From Crocinitomicaceae bacterium (GTDB taxonomy: Bacteria; Bacteroidota; Bacteroidia; Flavobacteriales_D; Crocinitomicaceae): a stretch of 64,000 nt of DNA. A model generated the notes under the pieces. That model saw nothing but the letters and a program-made list of their open reading frames with translations. It was not told the DNA's origin and did not search any database. Below, in pieces: positions 26,846 through 35,001 of the stretch. The position numbers and the translations under genes were made by a program. Location: assembly GCA_028689775.1 (NCBI GenBank), contig JAQVCM010000014.1:34462-98461 (forward strand). Direction: 5' to 3'. Numbering within the stretch: position 1 is the stretch's first letter; every line of letters begins with the position of its first letter.

Positions 26846-27606
26846 TTGAAGTAAAAAATGTATTTAAAAGTTTTGGAGAGAACAAGGTTCTGAATGATAT
26901 TTCTGCCGATTTTGAAAAGGGAAAAGTTAACATCATCATTGGTACTTCTGGTTCTGGTAAATCTGTTTTGGCCAAGTGCATCGTTGGATTGCACGAAGTT
27001 GATAGTGGTCAAATATTATACGATGGCCGTGATTTTACCAAAATGAAAGTCGAAGAACGAAGAGAAATTCGAAAAGAAATCGGAATGCTCTTCCAAGGTT
27101 CTGCCCTTTTCGATTCCATGACCGTAGAGGAAAACGTGATGTTCCCCTTGACGATGTTCACCAAAATGAGCAGAAAAGAAATGCTCGAACGGGTAAACTT
27201 TTGCTTGGAAAGAGTCCAACTAACTGGTAAAAATGAATTGTATCCTGCGGAATGTTCTGGCGGAATGCAAAAACGGATTGGAATTGCGAGAGCGATAGCA
27301 ATGAAACCAAAATACTTGTTTTGCGACGAACCAAACTCAGGTTTAGATCCACAAACATCGATTTTAATTGATGCATTGATTCGTGAAATCACCTATGAAT
27401 ATGACATTACAACCATTGTAATTACGCACGACATGAACAGTGTCATTGAAATTGGAGACAACATTAATTTCCTTCACCAAGGTTTTAATTGGTGGACTGG
27501 AAATAACAAAGAAATTGTCACAACCGACAATCCAGAAGTTACCAATTTCGTTTATGCTTCTGATTTCATGAAACAGATCCGTGGTAAAATGGTATCGGAC
27601 AAATAA
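26842..27606 (+). CDS. mlaF: MlaF-type ABC transporter ATP-binding protein
   Basis: 254 residues. Walker A GTSGSGKS (34-41), Q-loop MLFQGSALFDSMTVEENV, signature CSGGMQKRIGIARAIA, Walker B YLFCDEPNSGLDP and H-loop ITHDMNS are intact. The ALFDSMTVxENVxFPL segment is characteristic of MlaF/Ttg2A. It powers the MlaE permease in outer-membrane lipid asymmetry. Starts within the end of mlaE (ATGA overlap), indicating translational coupling. Confidence 0.93.
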   Translation: MIEVKNVFKSFGENKVLNDISADFEKGKVNIIIGTSGSGKSVLAKCIVGLHEVDSGQILYDGRDFTKMKVEERREIRKEIGMLFQGSALFDSMTVEENVMFPLTMFTKMSRKEMLERVNFCLERVQLTGKNELYPAECSGGMQKRIGIARAIAMKPKYLFCDEPNSGLDPQTSILIDALIREITYEYDITTIVITHDMNSVIEIGDNINFLHQGFNWWTGNNKEIVTTDNPEVTNFVYASDFMKQIRGKMVSDK

Positions 27607-27683
27607 AATTCGAAAACTCTCTACTACATTTCAATTATTTGTTTCCAAAACGGAAACCAGAATTATAGTCTCTTTTTAATGTT

Positions 27684-28910
27684 ATGAATTTAAAAACAAA
27701 CACTCCTTTTTCACGATATGAAAAGTTTGTAATTCTAATTTTAGCAATTACGCAATTTACCGTAATCTTAGATTTTATGGTGATGGCACCTTTGGGTGAC
27801 CTGATGTTAAAATCATTGGATATGAACACCCAAGACTTTGGAATTGCTGTATCAGCGTATGCTTTTAGCGCAGGAATCTCTGGATTACTCACCGCAGGTT
27901 TTGCCGATAAATTTGATCGCAAGAAATTATTACTCTTTTTTTACATCGGATTCATTCTAGGGACTTTATTGTGTGGTTTAGCCAACTCGTATGTCACTTT
28001 ACTGGCTGCTAGAATTTTTACCGGTTTATTTGGAGGTGTAATTGGATCCATCTCGATGGCAATTATCACAGATATCTTCACTTTGCAACAACGCGGAAGA
28101 GTGATGGGTTTTGTTCAAATGGGTTTTGGTGCAAGTCAAGTTTTAGGAATTCCAATCGGATTGTACATTGCCAATAAATGGGCATGGGAAGCTCCTTTTC
28201 TGATGATTGTAGGACTTTCTATTTTGATTGCAATTAGCATTACTTTGTGGTTGAAACCGGTGAACGATCATTTGACAACACCACAAGAAAAAAAAGCGCT
28301 TCTTCATCTTTGGCATACTATTAAAGACAAAGAGTACCGGATTGGATTCATGGCAACCGGGATTTTGTCTGTTGGCGGTTTTATGATGATGCCATTTGGA
28401 ACCGTTTTCGCCGTTAATAATTTAGGAGTAAGCGAGTCTCAACTCCCTATTTTATTTATGATTTCTGGCGTTTGTTCTCTTGCAGTAATGCCCTTTATCG
28501 GAAAACTTAGTGACCGAATGAGCAAATTTAAACTCTTCGCAATTGCAACTGTTTGGCTGATGGTAGTTTGTGTCGTTTACACCAATTATTCCGTAATTCC
28601 TTTTTGGTTGGTAGTTCTTACGAATGTCTTGATGATGATAGGAATTATGGGCCGAATGGTCCCTTCTTCCGCTTTAACAAGTGCTGTTCCCGAAAAGCAA
28701 GATCGAGGCGCGTTCATGAGTATCAATGCTTCTTTGCAACAAATCGCGGGCGGAATTGGCGCTGCTGCTGCTGGAGCAATTGTTTATCAAGAAACAAAAT
28801 ACAGCCCATTAATCAATTACGACATTGTTGGTTATGTAGTCGTTGCAATCTCTTTTATCAGCATTATGTTGATGATTCGCGTAAATCGATTAATCAAAAG
28901 AAGAAAGTAA
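27684..28910 (+). CDS. Major facilitator superfamily transporter (drug-efflux DHA1-like)
   Basis: 408 residues, twelve predicted helices. ILAITQFTVILDFMVMAPLGD is a typical helix 1, ADKFDRKKLLLF gives the MFS loop 2-3 motif (DxxxRK), and VQMGFGASQVLGIPIGLYIA resembles the antiporter motif C region of DHA1 pumps. Members export drugs or small metabolites with proton exchange. Substrate unknown. Convergent with the response regulator: stops are 2 bp apart with no space for a terminator between them. Confidence 0.85.
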   Translation: MNLKTNTPFSRYEKFVILILAITQFTVILDFMVMAPLGDLMLKSLDMNTQDFGIAVSAYAFSAGISGLLTAGFADKFDRKKLLLFFYIGFILGTLLCGLANSYVTLLAARIFTGLFGGVIGSISMAIITDIFTLQQRGRVMGFVQMGFGASQVLGIPIGLYIANKWAWEAPFLMIVGLSILIAISITLWLKPVNDHLTTPQEKKALLHLWHTIKDKEYRIGFMATGILSVGGFMMMPFGTVFAVNNLGVSESQLPILFMISGVCSLAVMPFIGKLSDRMSKFKLFAIATVWLMVVCVVYTNYSVIPFWLVVLTNVLMMIGIMGRMVPSSALTSAVPEKQDRGAFMSINASLQQIAGGIGAAAAGAIVYQETKYSPLINYDIVGYVVVAISFISIMLMIRVNRLIKRRK

Positions 28911-28912
28911 AA

Positions 28913-30082
28913 CTATCGCTTTGGATTTGCAAACAACTGCACATCATCTCCTGTAATCTCAGCACCACCCAAAATGACCAAACGCTCAATGATGTTGCGT
29001 AATTCACGGATATTTCCTGTCCAATCGATTTTTTTCAATGCTTCTAAAGCACTTTCAGCAAATTGTTTTCTTGGAATTCCGTGATCGGAACAGATGAGAG
29101 ATAAGAAATGTTCTGACAACAAAGGAATATCATCTCGACGTTCATTTAGCGACGGAACGTGAATCAAAATAACCGCCAAACGGTGGTATAAATCTTCTCT
29201 AAAACGTCCTTCTTCAATTTCTTTGACCAAATCCTTGTTGGTAGCTGCAACGATTCTACAATCCACTTTGATGTCTTTTTCACCACCAACGCGCTGAATT
29301 ACATTCTCTTGCAAAGCACGCAACACTTTCGCTTGTGCAGATGCACTCATGTCCCCGATTTCATCCAAGAATAAAGTTCCGCCGTTGGCCAATTCAAATT
29401 TTCCTTTCTTGTCCTTTACGGCAGAAGTAAAAGCTCCTTTTTCGTGACCAAACAATTCACTTTCAATTAATTCAGCAGGAATTGCAGCACAATTCACCTC
29501 AATGAAGGGCATTTTCTTGCGGTTGGAATTGTCGTGAAGTGAACGAGCAACTAATTCTTTACCAGTTCCATTTCCTCCAGTTACCAAAACTCGTGCATCA
29601 GAAGGAGCCACTTTTTCAATCATCTCTTTGATGCGAATAATTCCATCTGTTTCGCCAATAATCGATGAACCTTTGAAACGTTTGACTGTAGATTTCAAAG
29701 TTTTAGTTTCTTGAACCAAGGAAACTCGGTCGCTTGCATTGCGAATCGTAACTAAGATTCGATTCAAATCCAACGGTTTTTCTATGAAATCGAATGCTCC
29801 TTTTTTGATTGCTTCAACCGCTGTATCAATGTTTCCGTGCCCACTAATCATGATCACAGGAACTTCAACTTTCAAGCGGTGAATTTCATCTAAAACTTCC
29901 ATTCCATCCATTTGGGGCATTTTAATATCACAAAAGATGATGTCGTAGTTCGCCGAATTGATTTTATCCAATCCCTCTTTCCCATTTTCAGCCTCGTGGA
30001 CTTCAAATTGTTCAAACTCTAAAATTTCTTTCAAAGCTCTTCGGATACTTCGTTCATCGTCAATTATTAATATTTTTCCCAT
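28913..30082 (-). CDS. NtrC-type response regulator without DNA-binding domain
   Basis: 389 residues. Receiver domain with D8/D9 and phospho-acceptor D52 (IIFCDIKMPQMDG), then an AAA+ sigma-54 activator domain: Walker A GGNGTGKE (169-176), GAFTSA loop (216-221), Walker B GGTLFLDEIGD (234-244), NIRELRN near 360. The sequence stops ~20 residues after that, so the usual Fis-type HTH is missing. The canonical GAFTGA is GAFTSA. Both traits recur in Bacteroidota homologues as far as I recall, so this is likely the native form. No histidine kinase gene is adjacent. Regulon unknown. Confidence 0.85.
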   Translation of the reverse strand: MGKILIIDDERSIRRALKEILEFEQFEVHEAENGKEGLDKINSANYDIIFCDIKMPQMDGMEVLDEIHRLKVEVPVIMISGHGNIDTAVEAIKKGAFDFIEKPLDLNRILVTIRNASDRVSLVQETKTLKSTVKRFKGSSIIGETDGIIRIKEMIEKVAPSDARVLVTGGNGTGKELVARSLHDNSNRKKMPFIEVNCAAIPAELIESELFGHEKGAFTSAVKDKKGKFELANGGTLFLDEIGDMSASAQAKVLRALQENVIQRVGGEKDIKVDCRIVAATNKDLVKEIEEGRFREDLYHRLAVILIHVPSLNERRDDIPLLSEHFLSLICSDHGIPRKQFAESALEALKKIDWTGNIRELRNIIERLVILGGAEITGDDVQLFANPKR

Positions 30083-30196
30083 CTGTATTTAATTTTTGAA
30101 GTTAAAGATATACATTTTGAAGGGATTAATTTGCTGTTTCAAGTTCAATTATATGCTGTCCTTTCTACAGATGAAACTAGAATCCCCTTATTATCA

Positions 30197-30898
30197 AAAA
30201 AGATTCCTCCAGAACCGAAACTCAAAAAATTTCGTTCCTGTTCGGAAAGACTTTTTAATGAGGTGTTTAGCAAAAACTCAAAAGCGATGCTTTTGAGTTT
30301 TTGAGAAGCGAATATCAATTCAATTGGAATGCGGCTTTAGCCCATTCATATGAATAAATTGAAAGAGAATCTGGCTTTAGCCGAAATGACTATACGACTC
30401 GTCGTCAATTAAAAAGATTCCTCCAGAACCGAAACTCAAAAAGTTTCGTTCCTGTTCGGAAAGACGGTTCGTGTGGTATTTAGCAAATTTGCAAAAGCTA
30501 AGCTTTTGAAAATTTGACACCAAGATCAACAACCTGCCTTTCCGAAACAGTGCCAGAAGAAGAAATCTTTTTGATTTTTCAACAAACTGAAAAATTACAT
30601 TAAACTTTTCAATTGGAATGCGGCTTTAGCCCATTCAATGGAAGAAATGAAAAATTAAGTTGGCTTTAGCCGAAAAAGCTATACGACTCATCGTTAATTA
30701 AAAGATTCCTCCAGAATCGAAACTGAAAAAGTTTCGTTCCTGTTCGGAAAGACTTTTTAATGAGGCGTTTAGCAAAAACTCAAAAGCGATGCTTTTGAGT
30801 TTTTGAGAAGGGAATATCAATTCAATTGGAATGCGGCTTTAGCCCATTCATATGAATAAATTGAAAGAGAATCTGGCTTTAGCCGAAAAAGCTATACG
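30197..30898 (+). repeat. Three tandem copies of a mosaic hairpin repeat (REP-like), ~200-280 bp each
   Basis: Copies begin at about 30197, 30411 and 30701. Each has module 1 (AAAGATTCCTCCAGAAC then CGAAACTCAAAAAGTTTCG and TGTTCGGAAAGAC), module 2 (a hairpin: CTCAAAAGCGATGCTTTTGAG in copies 1 and 3, GCAAAAGCTAAGCTTTTG-like in copy 2), and module 3 (GGAATGCGGCTTTAGCCC then, ~45 bp later, GGCTTTAGCCGAA), finishing with CTATACG. Copies 1 and 3 are closest. GGCTTTAGCC-type palindrome pairs resemble REP elements. Modules 1 and 2 also make up the 17-kb block in the opposite orientation. No coding frame of interest. Confidence 0.85.
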
Positions 30899-30916
30899 TG
30901 TACTGTTGGAATTAGT

Positions 30917-31888
30917 TTATTCAACCATCAAATTACAACCACGAATTTCTGAGTTGTCAAAGCGTCCCATTAATTGCAATTGTTCATTTTGAATTTTCCC
31001 CAAATCTTGTGTAGAAATAAAGGAGCAGGAATATAAATTCGCCAAATCAACCACGTTTATTCCTCCGGTTTTCCCGTCAGCTAAATAATGAAATGGATCG
31101 TTGACATCTCGAATCAAGGTTTTCATCCAAGGTGAAAAAGAAAACAATCCATCTTGATCGCTATAAGCTTGTGAAAGCAATTCAGCCATTCCATATTCCG
31201 AAGAAATATACGGAACTTGAAACGCTGTTTTCAATTCCAAATGCAATTCTTCTTTGGTCATTTCTTTTCTGCGACCTTTCATTCCGCCAGTTTCGATAAT
31301 AATCGCCTGGGATAAATCTGGTTTCAACGCTGCTAAATCGAGCAAGGCATAACTAACGCCAAAAATAATCACCTTTTTATTGGTCTGAATTGCAAGCTGA
31401 TAAGCTAAAAGTAATTCATTCAAATCGTTTAAATAGAACTTAGAAAGCGGATTACTCGTTCCTTCTATTAAAGCATCTACCATGTACACCAAACTAGAGC
31501 TTCCTTGTTCAACATAATTCGGCAAAAGCGCAAGAATTACTTGATCTTCCAACTTTCCGAGTTGCTGAATATACGTACTTAAAAAAGAGCGGCGATACAT
31601 TTCTGTCGATTCTACAAAATGCTGACTGCGAATCATTCCAGTCGTTCCGCTGCTTTTAAAAATGGTTTCAACATCTCGTGTTTCTGATCGAACTTCGTGC
31701 GATTTAAAAAAAGAAATCGGCAAAAAAGGAATCTCTTTCAAGGATTTGGGATTCTGAACGTGCAGCATGTTGACAAATTCTCGGTAAACCGAACAATGCT
31801 CTCGTTGAAAAGCAAACACTTTCAAAGCAACTTTTTCAAAACCAACAACTGATTTCAGTTCAAAAATCTCTTTTTCAAGTTCAATCAT
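30917..31888 (-). CDS. LuxE/acyl-protein synthetase-like protein (ANL-related)
   Basis: 323 residues. The FLPISFFKSHEV segment and TIFKSSGTTGM (phosphate-binding loop) mark the LuxE-like branch of adenylate-forming enzymes; GVSYALLDL and a YGMAELLSQAY motif (ANL A5-type E) follow. LuxE activates fatty acids as acyl-AMP for the luciferase reductase, but no lux genes are here. In Bacteroidota such genes are probably acyl- or aryl-activating enzymes of unknown target. It lies immediately after the HEAT-like gene (stop/start adjacent), indicating co-transcription. Confidence 0.75.
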   Translation of the reverse strand: MIELEKEIFELKSVVGFEKVALKVFAFQREHCSVYREFVNMLHVQNPKSLKEIPFLPISFFKSHEVRSETRDVETIFKSSGTTGMIRSQHFVESTEMYRRSFLSTYIQQLGKLEDQVILALLPNYVEQGSSSLVYMVDALIEGTSNPLSKFYLNDLNELLLAYQLAIQTNKKVIIFGVSYALLDLAALKPDLSQAIIIETGGMKGRRKEMTKEELHLELKTAFQVPYISSEYGMAELLSQAYSDQDGLFSFSPWMKTLIRDVNDPFHYLADGKTGGINVVDLANLYSCSFISTQDLGKIQNEQLQLMGRFDNSEIRGCNLMVE

Positions 31889-32455
31889 TTAATCCAATTC
31901 TAAGTCGTGACGGCGATCAATATCTTTGATTAGCAAAGCAATCTCATCCATTAAAGGTGCTTTTTGAGAATCTCTTTCGGTTCCTTCATAGTATGCTTTC
32001 AACAACAATTGAGATTCTAAAATATCCGCTTCTTCAAACGGTCCATTTAAGTTTTCCAAGATGGTCAAGCATTCCAATGTGATCAAGAAATCACCTGTTA
32101 TGGCCAGACTAATAAATTCAGTCAAGTATTCACTATAATCCAACGGACTGTTCCAAATGGTAGAAAGAATTTGAATTTTAAATTCTGCTAATTCAGGATT
32201 TTTCAGGCAAGCCATGACCTCTTTACTAGCAGAAGTACTTTTCAGACTGGAAAGAAATTCGATGATTTCACCGATGCACTCTTCATCTGTTTGAAGTGCG
32301 ATGGAACGAATCAATGGTTCAATAATCGCATCTTTACCAGACACTTGCAAAGCGTCCAAAGCAGTCTTCACTTTCGCAGGAACACCCGTTTGAACGTCTG
32401 CTAATAATTTTGCAATCTTTAAGGTCACCTGTTTATTTGTAGTTTTTTCTTCCAA
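31889..32455 (-). CDS. HEAT-repeat-like helical protein, function unknown
   Basis: 188 residues from a TTG at 32455; an extension to a TTG at 32491 would start upstream of the promoter box at 32469-32476 and was not used. No ATG lies near the start. The protein is alpha-helical and acidic with pairs such as VKTALDALQVSGKDAIIEPLIRSI and CIGEIIEFLSSLKSTSASKEVM, suggesting HEAT-like repeats in the first half. No catalytic motif. It precedes the LuxE-like gene with no gap. Not recognised beyond the fold guess. Confidence 0.65.
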   Translation of the reverse strand: MEEKTTNKQVTLKIAKLLADVQTGVPAKVKTALDALQVSGKDAIIEPLIRSIALQTDEECIGEIIEFLSSLKSTSASKEVMACLKNPELAEFKIQILSTIWNSPLDYSEYLTEFISLAITGDFLITLECLTILENLNGPFEEADILESQLLLKAYYEGTERDSQKAPLMDEIALLIKDIDRRHDLELD

Positions 32456-32468
32456 AACGTTTTTTTTA

Positions 32469-32476
32469 CAAAGATA
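32469..32476 (-). promoter_or_regulatory. -7 box (TATCTTTG) for the HEAT-like/LuxE-like unit
   Basis: Exact TAnnTTTG match on the minus strand, with a TTG about 16 nt further upstream. It is divergent from the box at 32524-32531. Confidence 0.55.
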
Positions 32477-32523
32477 CAAACCTAAGTTCAATAATCGAAT
32501 GATTTCAGAATCCTTTCAATTCG

Positions 32524-32531
32524 TATATTTG
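32524..32531 (+). promoter_or_regulatory. -7 box (TATATTTG) for the binding-protein lipoprotein
   Basis: Exact TATATTTG on the plus strand, 51 nt before ATG 32582. Confidence 0.5.
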
Positions 32532-32581
32532 TGCTGAAAATAGTGCAATCTATTTTTCTACTTTCGTATTTCAACGTCAAA

Positions 32582-33574
32582 ATGAACATGTTAAATTCTA
32601 AAATTTTATTTCTATCTATCTTTCTTTTCAGTTTGTTTTCAGCCTGTGTTAGTCCTGATTTAGAAAACAATACACCTCAAAAAGTAGTTATCTATACCGA
32701 TCACCTTGGTCAGTTTGACAGTTTGATTTTCAGTAACTTTTATAAAAACGAAAAAATAAAAGTATATGTAAAAGTTTTTTCAACGGAGGAAATCTTGCAG
32801 CTTATTGAAGAAGAGAAATACGATTCGTATGCCGACCTCATTCTGCTTCACGGTGCAAATCAATTGACGCTGGCAGCCAATAAAAATCTATTTCGTTCTT
32901 TTTCGGATATCGAAACTAAAAAAAGCATTCATAAAAACTATGTGTCAACGCATAAAAAATGGATTGCACTTTCTAAAACTCCGCTGGTAATTGCGTATGA
33001 CAAACGAATTTTGACCGAAGATACGCTTTCGAATTACAGTGATTTACTTCATCCAAGCTGGAAAAGTAAAATCGCTTTGCAAGATCAAGGAAACACTACT
33101 TTGGCTGTTTTGGAAAAAAGTTTATCCCAAATGGAAGCAAAAACGTTACACGATTTTAAATCCAAATTAACGCAACAAAGCACATTAAAAAGAGAAGGAA
33201 CTGATTTAACTCAAATCAAACGAATTCAAACCAAACAAGCTGAATTGGCAATTATTGAATTGTCTTCCATGGAAAAAAGAATGTTGGAAAAAGACACCTT
33301 GGCGAAACAGTTAAAAGCGCAAGTTGGTATTGTTTTTCCAAGTCAAACTAAAAAAGGATCTTTTTATAACGTGACTGGAGCAGGAATCTACAAATATGCA
33401 CGAAATCCTGGGAATGCTCAAAAACTATTGGAATATCTTACTTTGAAAGGACCTCAATATTTTTTAGCTGCTGGAAGGTTTGAGTTTCCAGTCAATGACG
33501 CTGTTAAGGTCGACAGCAGATTGGAAGCATATGGAAAATTCAGGGCGCGATTCTACGCCCCGAAAATTCAATAA
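32582..33574 (+). CDS. Lipoprotein of the iron(III)-type periplasmic binding protein family
   Basis: 330 residues from ATG 32582; the longer frame from 32531 would begin inside the -7 box. The lipobox LFSAC places the lipidated Cys at residue 22. VVIYTDHLGQFDSLIFSNFYK, WIALSKTPLVIAYDK, YSDLLHPSWKSKIALQDQ and GSFYNVTGAGIYKYARNPGNA follow the order of type-2 (FbpA/AfuA-like) substrate-binding proteins. Such proteins deliver Fe3+ or similar ligands to an ABC permease; no permease or ATPase gene is adjacent. The ligand is unknown. Confidence 0.82.
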   Translation: MNMLNSKILFLSIFLFSLFSACVSPDLENNTPQKVVIYTDHLGQFDSLIFSNFYKNEKIKVYVKVFSTEEILQLIEEEKYDSYADLILLHGANQLTLAANKNLFRSFSDIETKKSIHKNYVSTHKKWIALSKTPLVIAYDKRILTEDTLSNYSDLLHPSWKSKIALQDQGNTTLAVLEKSLSQMEAKTLHDFKSKLTQQSTLKREGTDLTQIKRIQTKQAELAIIELSSMEKRMLEKDTLAKQLKAQVGIVFPSQTKKGSFYNVTGAGIYKYARNPGNAQKLLEYLTLKGPQYFLAAGRFEFPVNDAVKVDSRLEAYGKFRARFYAPKIQ

Positions 33575-33586
33575 TCTAATCCTTAT

Positions 33587-34186
33587 TTAAGCATTTTCAG
33601 CAACTACTTCTTTTACTGCTGGCAAATGCTGTTTCAAAATATTCTCAATCCCATTTTTCAAGGTAATTGTTGAAGAAGGGCAACCTGCACAAGAACCTTT
33701 CAAAAGTACGGTAACTACACCATCTTCAAAGCTTCTAAAGTCGATTGCACCACCATCTTGCTCTACAGCGCCACGAATGTGCTCATCCAACAAACTGCGA
33801 ATGGCATCATCGTATTCGGAAGGTAAATATTCTTTAAGAGGTGCACTTGAATCTTCAACTGGAAGTGGTTTTGCATCTGGAACTTTGGTTAAAACTTCCT
33901 TTCCATCGGTAATCCACTCGCGAATAAACTCTCGAATTTCCATCGTGATGTAATCCCAAGGAATACTTGCATCTTTGGTGATGGTGACAAAATTGGATGA
34001 CATGTAAACCCCTTTTACAAAAGGAAAATTGAATAATTCCAAAGCCAAAGGAGAGTATCCTTTCGCATCGTTTCCATTGGTAAATTCAACCGATTCGTTG
34101 TTTATTAAAATATATTTATTGGCAACAAATTTCATCGTTGCTGGATTTGGTGTCATTTCTGCGTAAACGTTAACTGGTACTTGCAT
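33587..34186 (-). CDS. NifU/Nfu-type Fe-S cluster scaffold protein
   Basis: 199 residues. An N-terminal Nfu_N domain (TPNPATMKFVANK, residues 12-24) is joined to a C-terminal NifU domain with GSCAGCPSSTITLKNGIENIL, ligands C166 and C169. Two-domain Nfu proteins carry 4Fe-4S clusters to target enzymes in the cytoplasm. Length and order are standard. It is convergent with the lipoprotein gene (12 bp between stops). Confidence 0.93.
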   Translation of the reverse strand: MQVPVNVYAEMTPNPATMKFVANKYILINNESVEFTNGNDAKGYSPLALELFNFPFVKGVYMSSNFVTITKDASIPWDYITMEIREFIREWITDGKEVLTKVPDAKPLPVEDSSAPLKEYLPSEYDDAIRSLLDEHIRGAVEQDGGAIDFRSFEDGVVTVLLKGSCAGCPSSTITLKNGIENILKQHLPAVKEVVAENA

Positions 34187-34210
34187 TTTCGTTGTATCTA
34201 TGATGAACTA

Positions 34211-34218
34211 CAAAGTTA
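34211..34218 (-). promoter_or_regulatory. -7 box (TAACTTTG) for nfu
   Basis: Exact TAnnTTTG on the minus strand, 25 nt before the ATG at 34186; a TTTG lies 14 nt further upstream, closer than the usual spacing. Confidence 0.5.
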
Positions 34219-34398
34219 CGAATTGTTTGCTTCAAATGGAATCATTCTAAACAAGAAATAACTAGCACGAATAATACATGTCTTGTGGACGATGCTTTTC
34301 AATTGAAAAATCAATTTTACAGACCGATTGTTAATTAAGAATAAATAATAGGTTCGTATTGATCTTTAATATTCAGCTTTGCAAAAACATCTCAAATT

Positions 34399-34638
34399 AT
34401 GACTAAAATAATTGCAATTCTACTCTTGGGAATGCTCGGAATTCTTACCCTTGGATCTTGCACAAAGGATTATCGCTGCGAATGCGTAATCACAGGAAAC
34501 AATGCACCAAATCCTCCGGTTGTCAACATTCCGATTGATGGAAACTTGCACCACAAAAAAGCAAAGAAAGCTTGTAAAAACAGCGAGAAAAAATTTCACA
34601 ACATCGATGATGACGATGTAAACTGTAGACTTAAATAG
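34399..34638 (+). CDS. Small Cys-rich lipoprotein (79 aa)
   Basis: 79 residues. A lipoprotein signal (ILLLGMLGILTLGSC) puts the acylated Cys at residue 21. The mature part has C27-x-C29 and later HHKKAKKACKNSEKKF and a final DVNC, spaced as in the split gene just downstream (C21, C27, C29, KKAEKRC, TC). The two are clearly paralogues. No known domain. Probably a small envelope lipoprotein with disulfides. A T-rich terminator follows. Confidence 0.75.
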   Translation: MTKIIAILLLGMLGILTLGSCTKDYRCECVITGNNAPNPPVVNIPIDGNLHHKKAKKACKNSEKKFHNIDDDDVNCRLK

Positions 34639-34652
34639 TTTTACACTTCATC

Positions 34653-34686
34653 AAAAACGGAGGAACTGAGATTCCTCTTTTTTTTT
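34653..34686 (+). terminator. Intrinsic terminator after the small lipoprotein
   Basis: GAGGAA (34660-34665) pairs with TTCCTC (34672-34677), loop CTGAGA, followed by a run of nine T. Confidence 0.65.
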
Positions 34687-34787
34687 GCTCTTGAAAAAAT
34701 ACCTAAATTCCCAGCTGATACGAATCAAAAATAATCTAAAATGAGAATTACAAGAGGAATAACAGGCATTCTACTCTTCGGATTAAT

Positions 34788-34790
34788 ATT
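34788..34790. repeat. Target-site duplication ATT, left (copy 1)
   Basis: ATT directly before the left end AACCTGAG; the matching ATT is at 34999-35001. Confidence 0.8.
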
Positions 34791-34998
34791 AACCTGAGTT
34801 CGATTATCCCATCGAATTTATATCGCTGATTATAAGCGTCATAAACTATTCGAAATCCTTCTTCGTTCAGCTTTCCAATAAATGGCATCCTACTTCGTCA
34901 TTTTCAATAAAAATAGCCCACTATCTTTTATTTAAAATTCCTCGTATCATACGCATTCATTGAAATATAAATCTCAATTTTACAATCGAACTCAGGTT
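34791..34998 (+). mobile_element. MITE-like element, copy 1 (208 bp, no transposase)
   Basis: Begins AACCTGAGTTCGATT and ends AATCGAACTCAGGTT, a perfect terminal inverted repeat of at least 15 bp. Flanked by ATT on both sides. A second copy, about 85-90 percent identical and in the opposite orientation, is at 54290-54496. The interior has no frame long enough for a transposase, so it must have been moved by an enzyme encoded elsewhere. It interrupts a small lipoprotein gene. Confidence 0.88.
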
Positions 34999-35001
34999 AT
35001 T
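34999..35001. repeat. Target-site duplication ATT, right (copy 1)
   Basis: ATT directly after CTCAGGTT; pairs with 34788-34790. Confidence 0.8.

Noticed and set aside
30096..30296. 66-codon plus-strand frame upstream of the response regulator
   Set aside because: It runs into the repeat unit and has no recognisable content.
30917..31888. Bioluminescence (lux) operon
   Set aside because: Only a LuxE-like gene is present; no luxA, B, C or D homologue is near.
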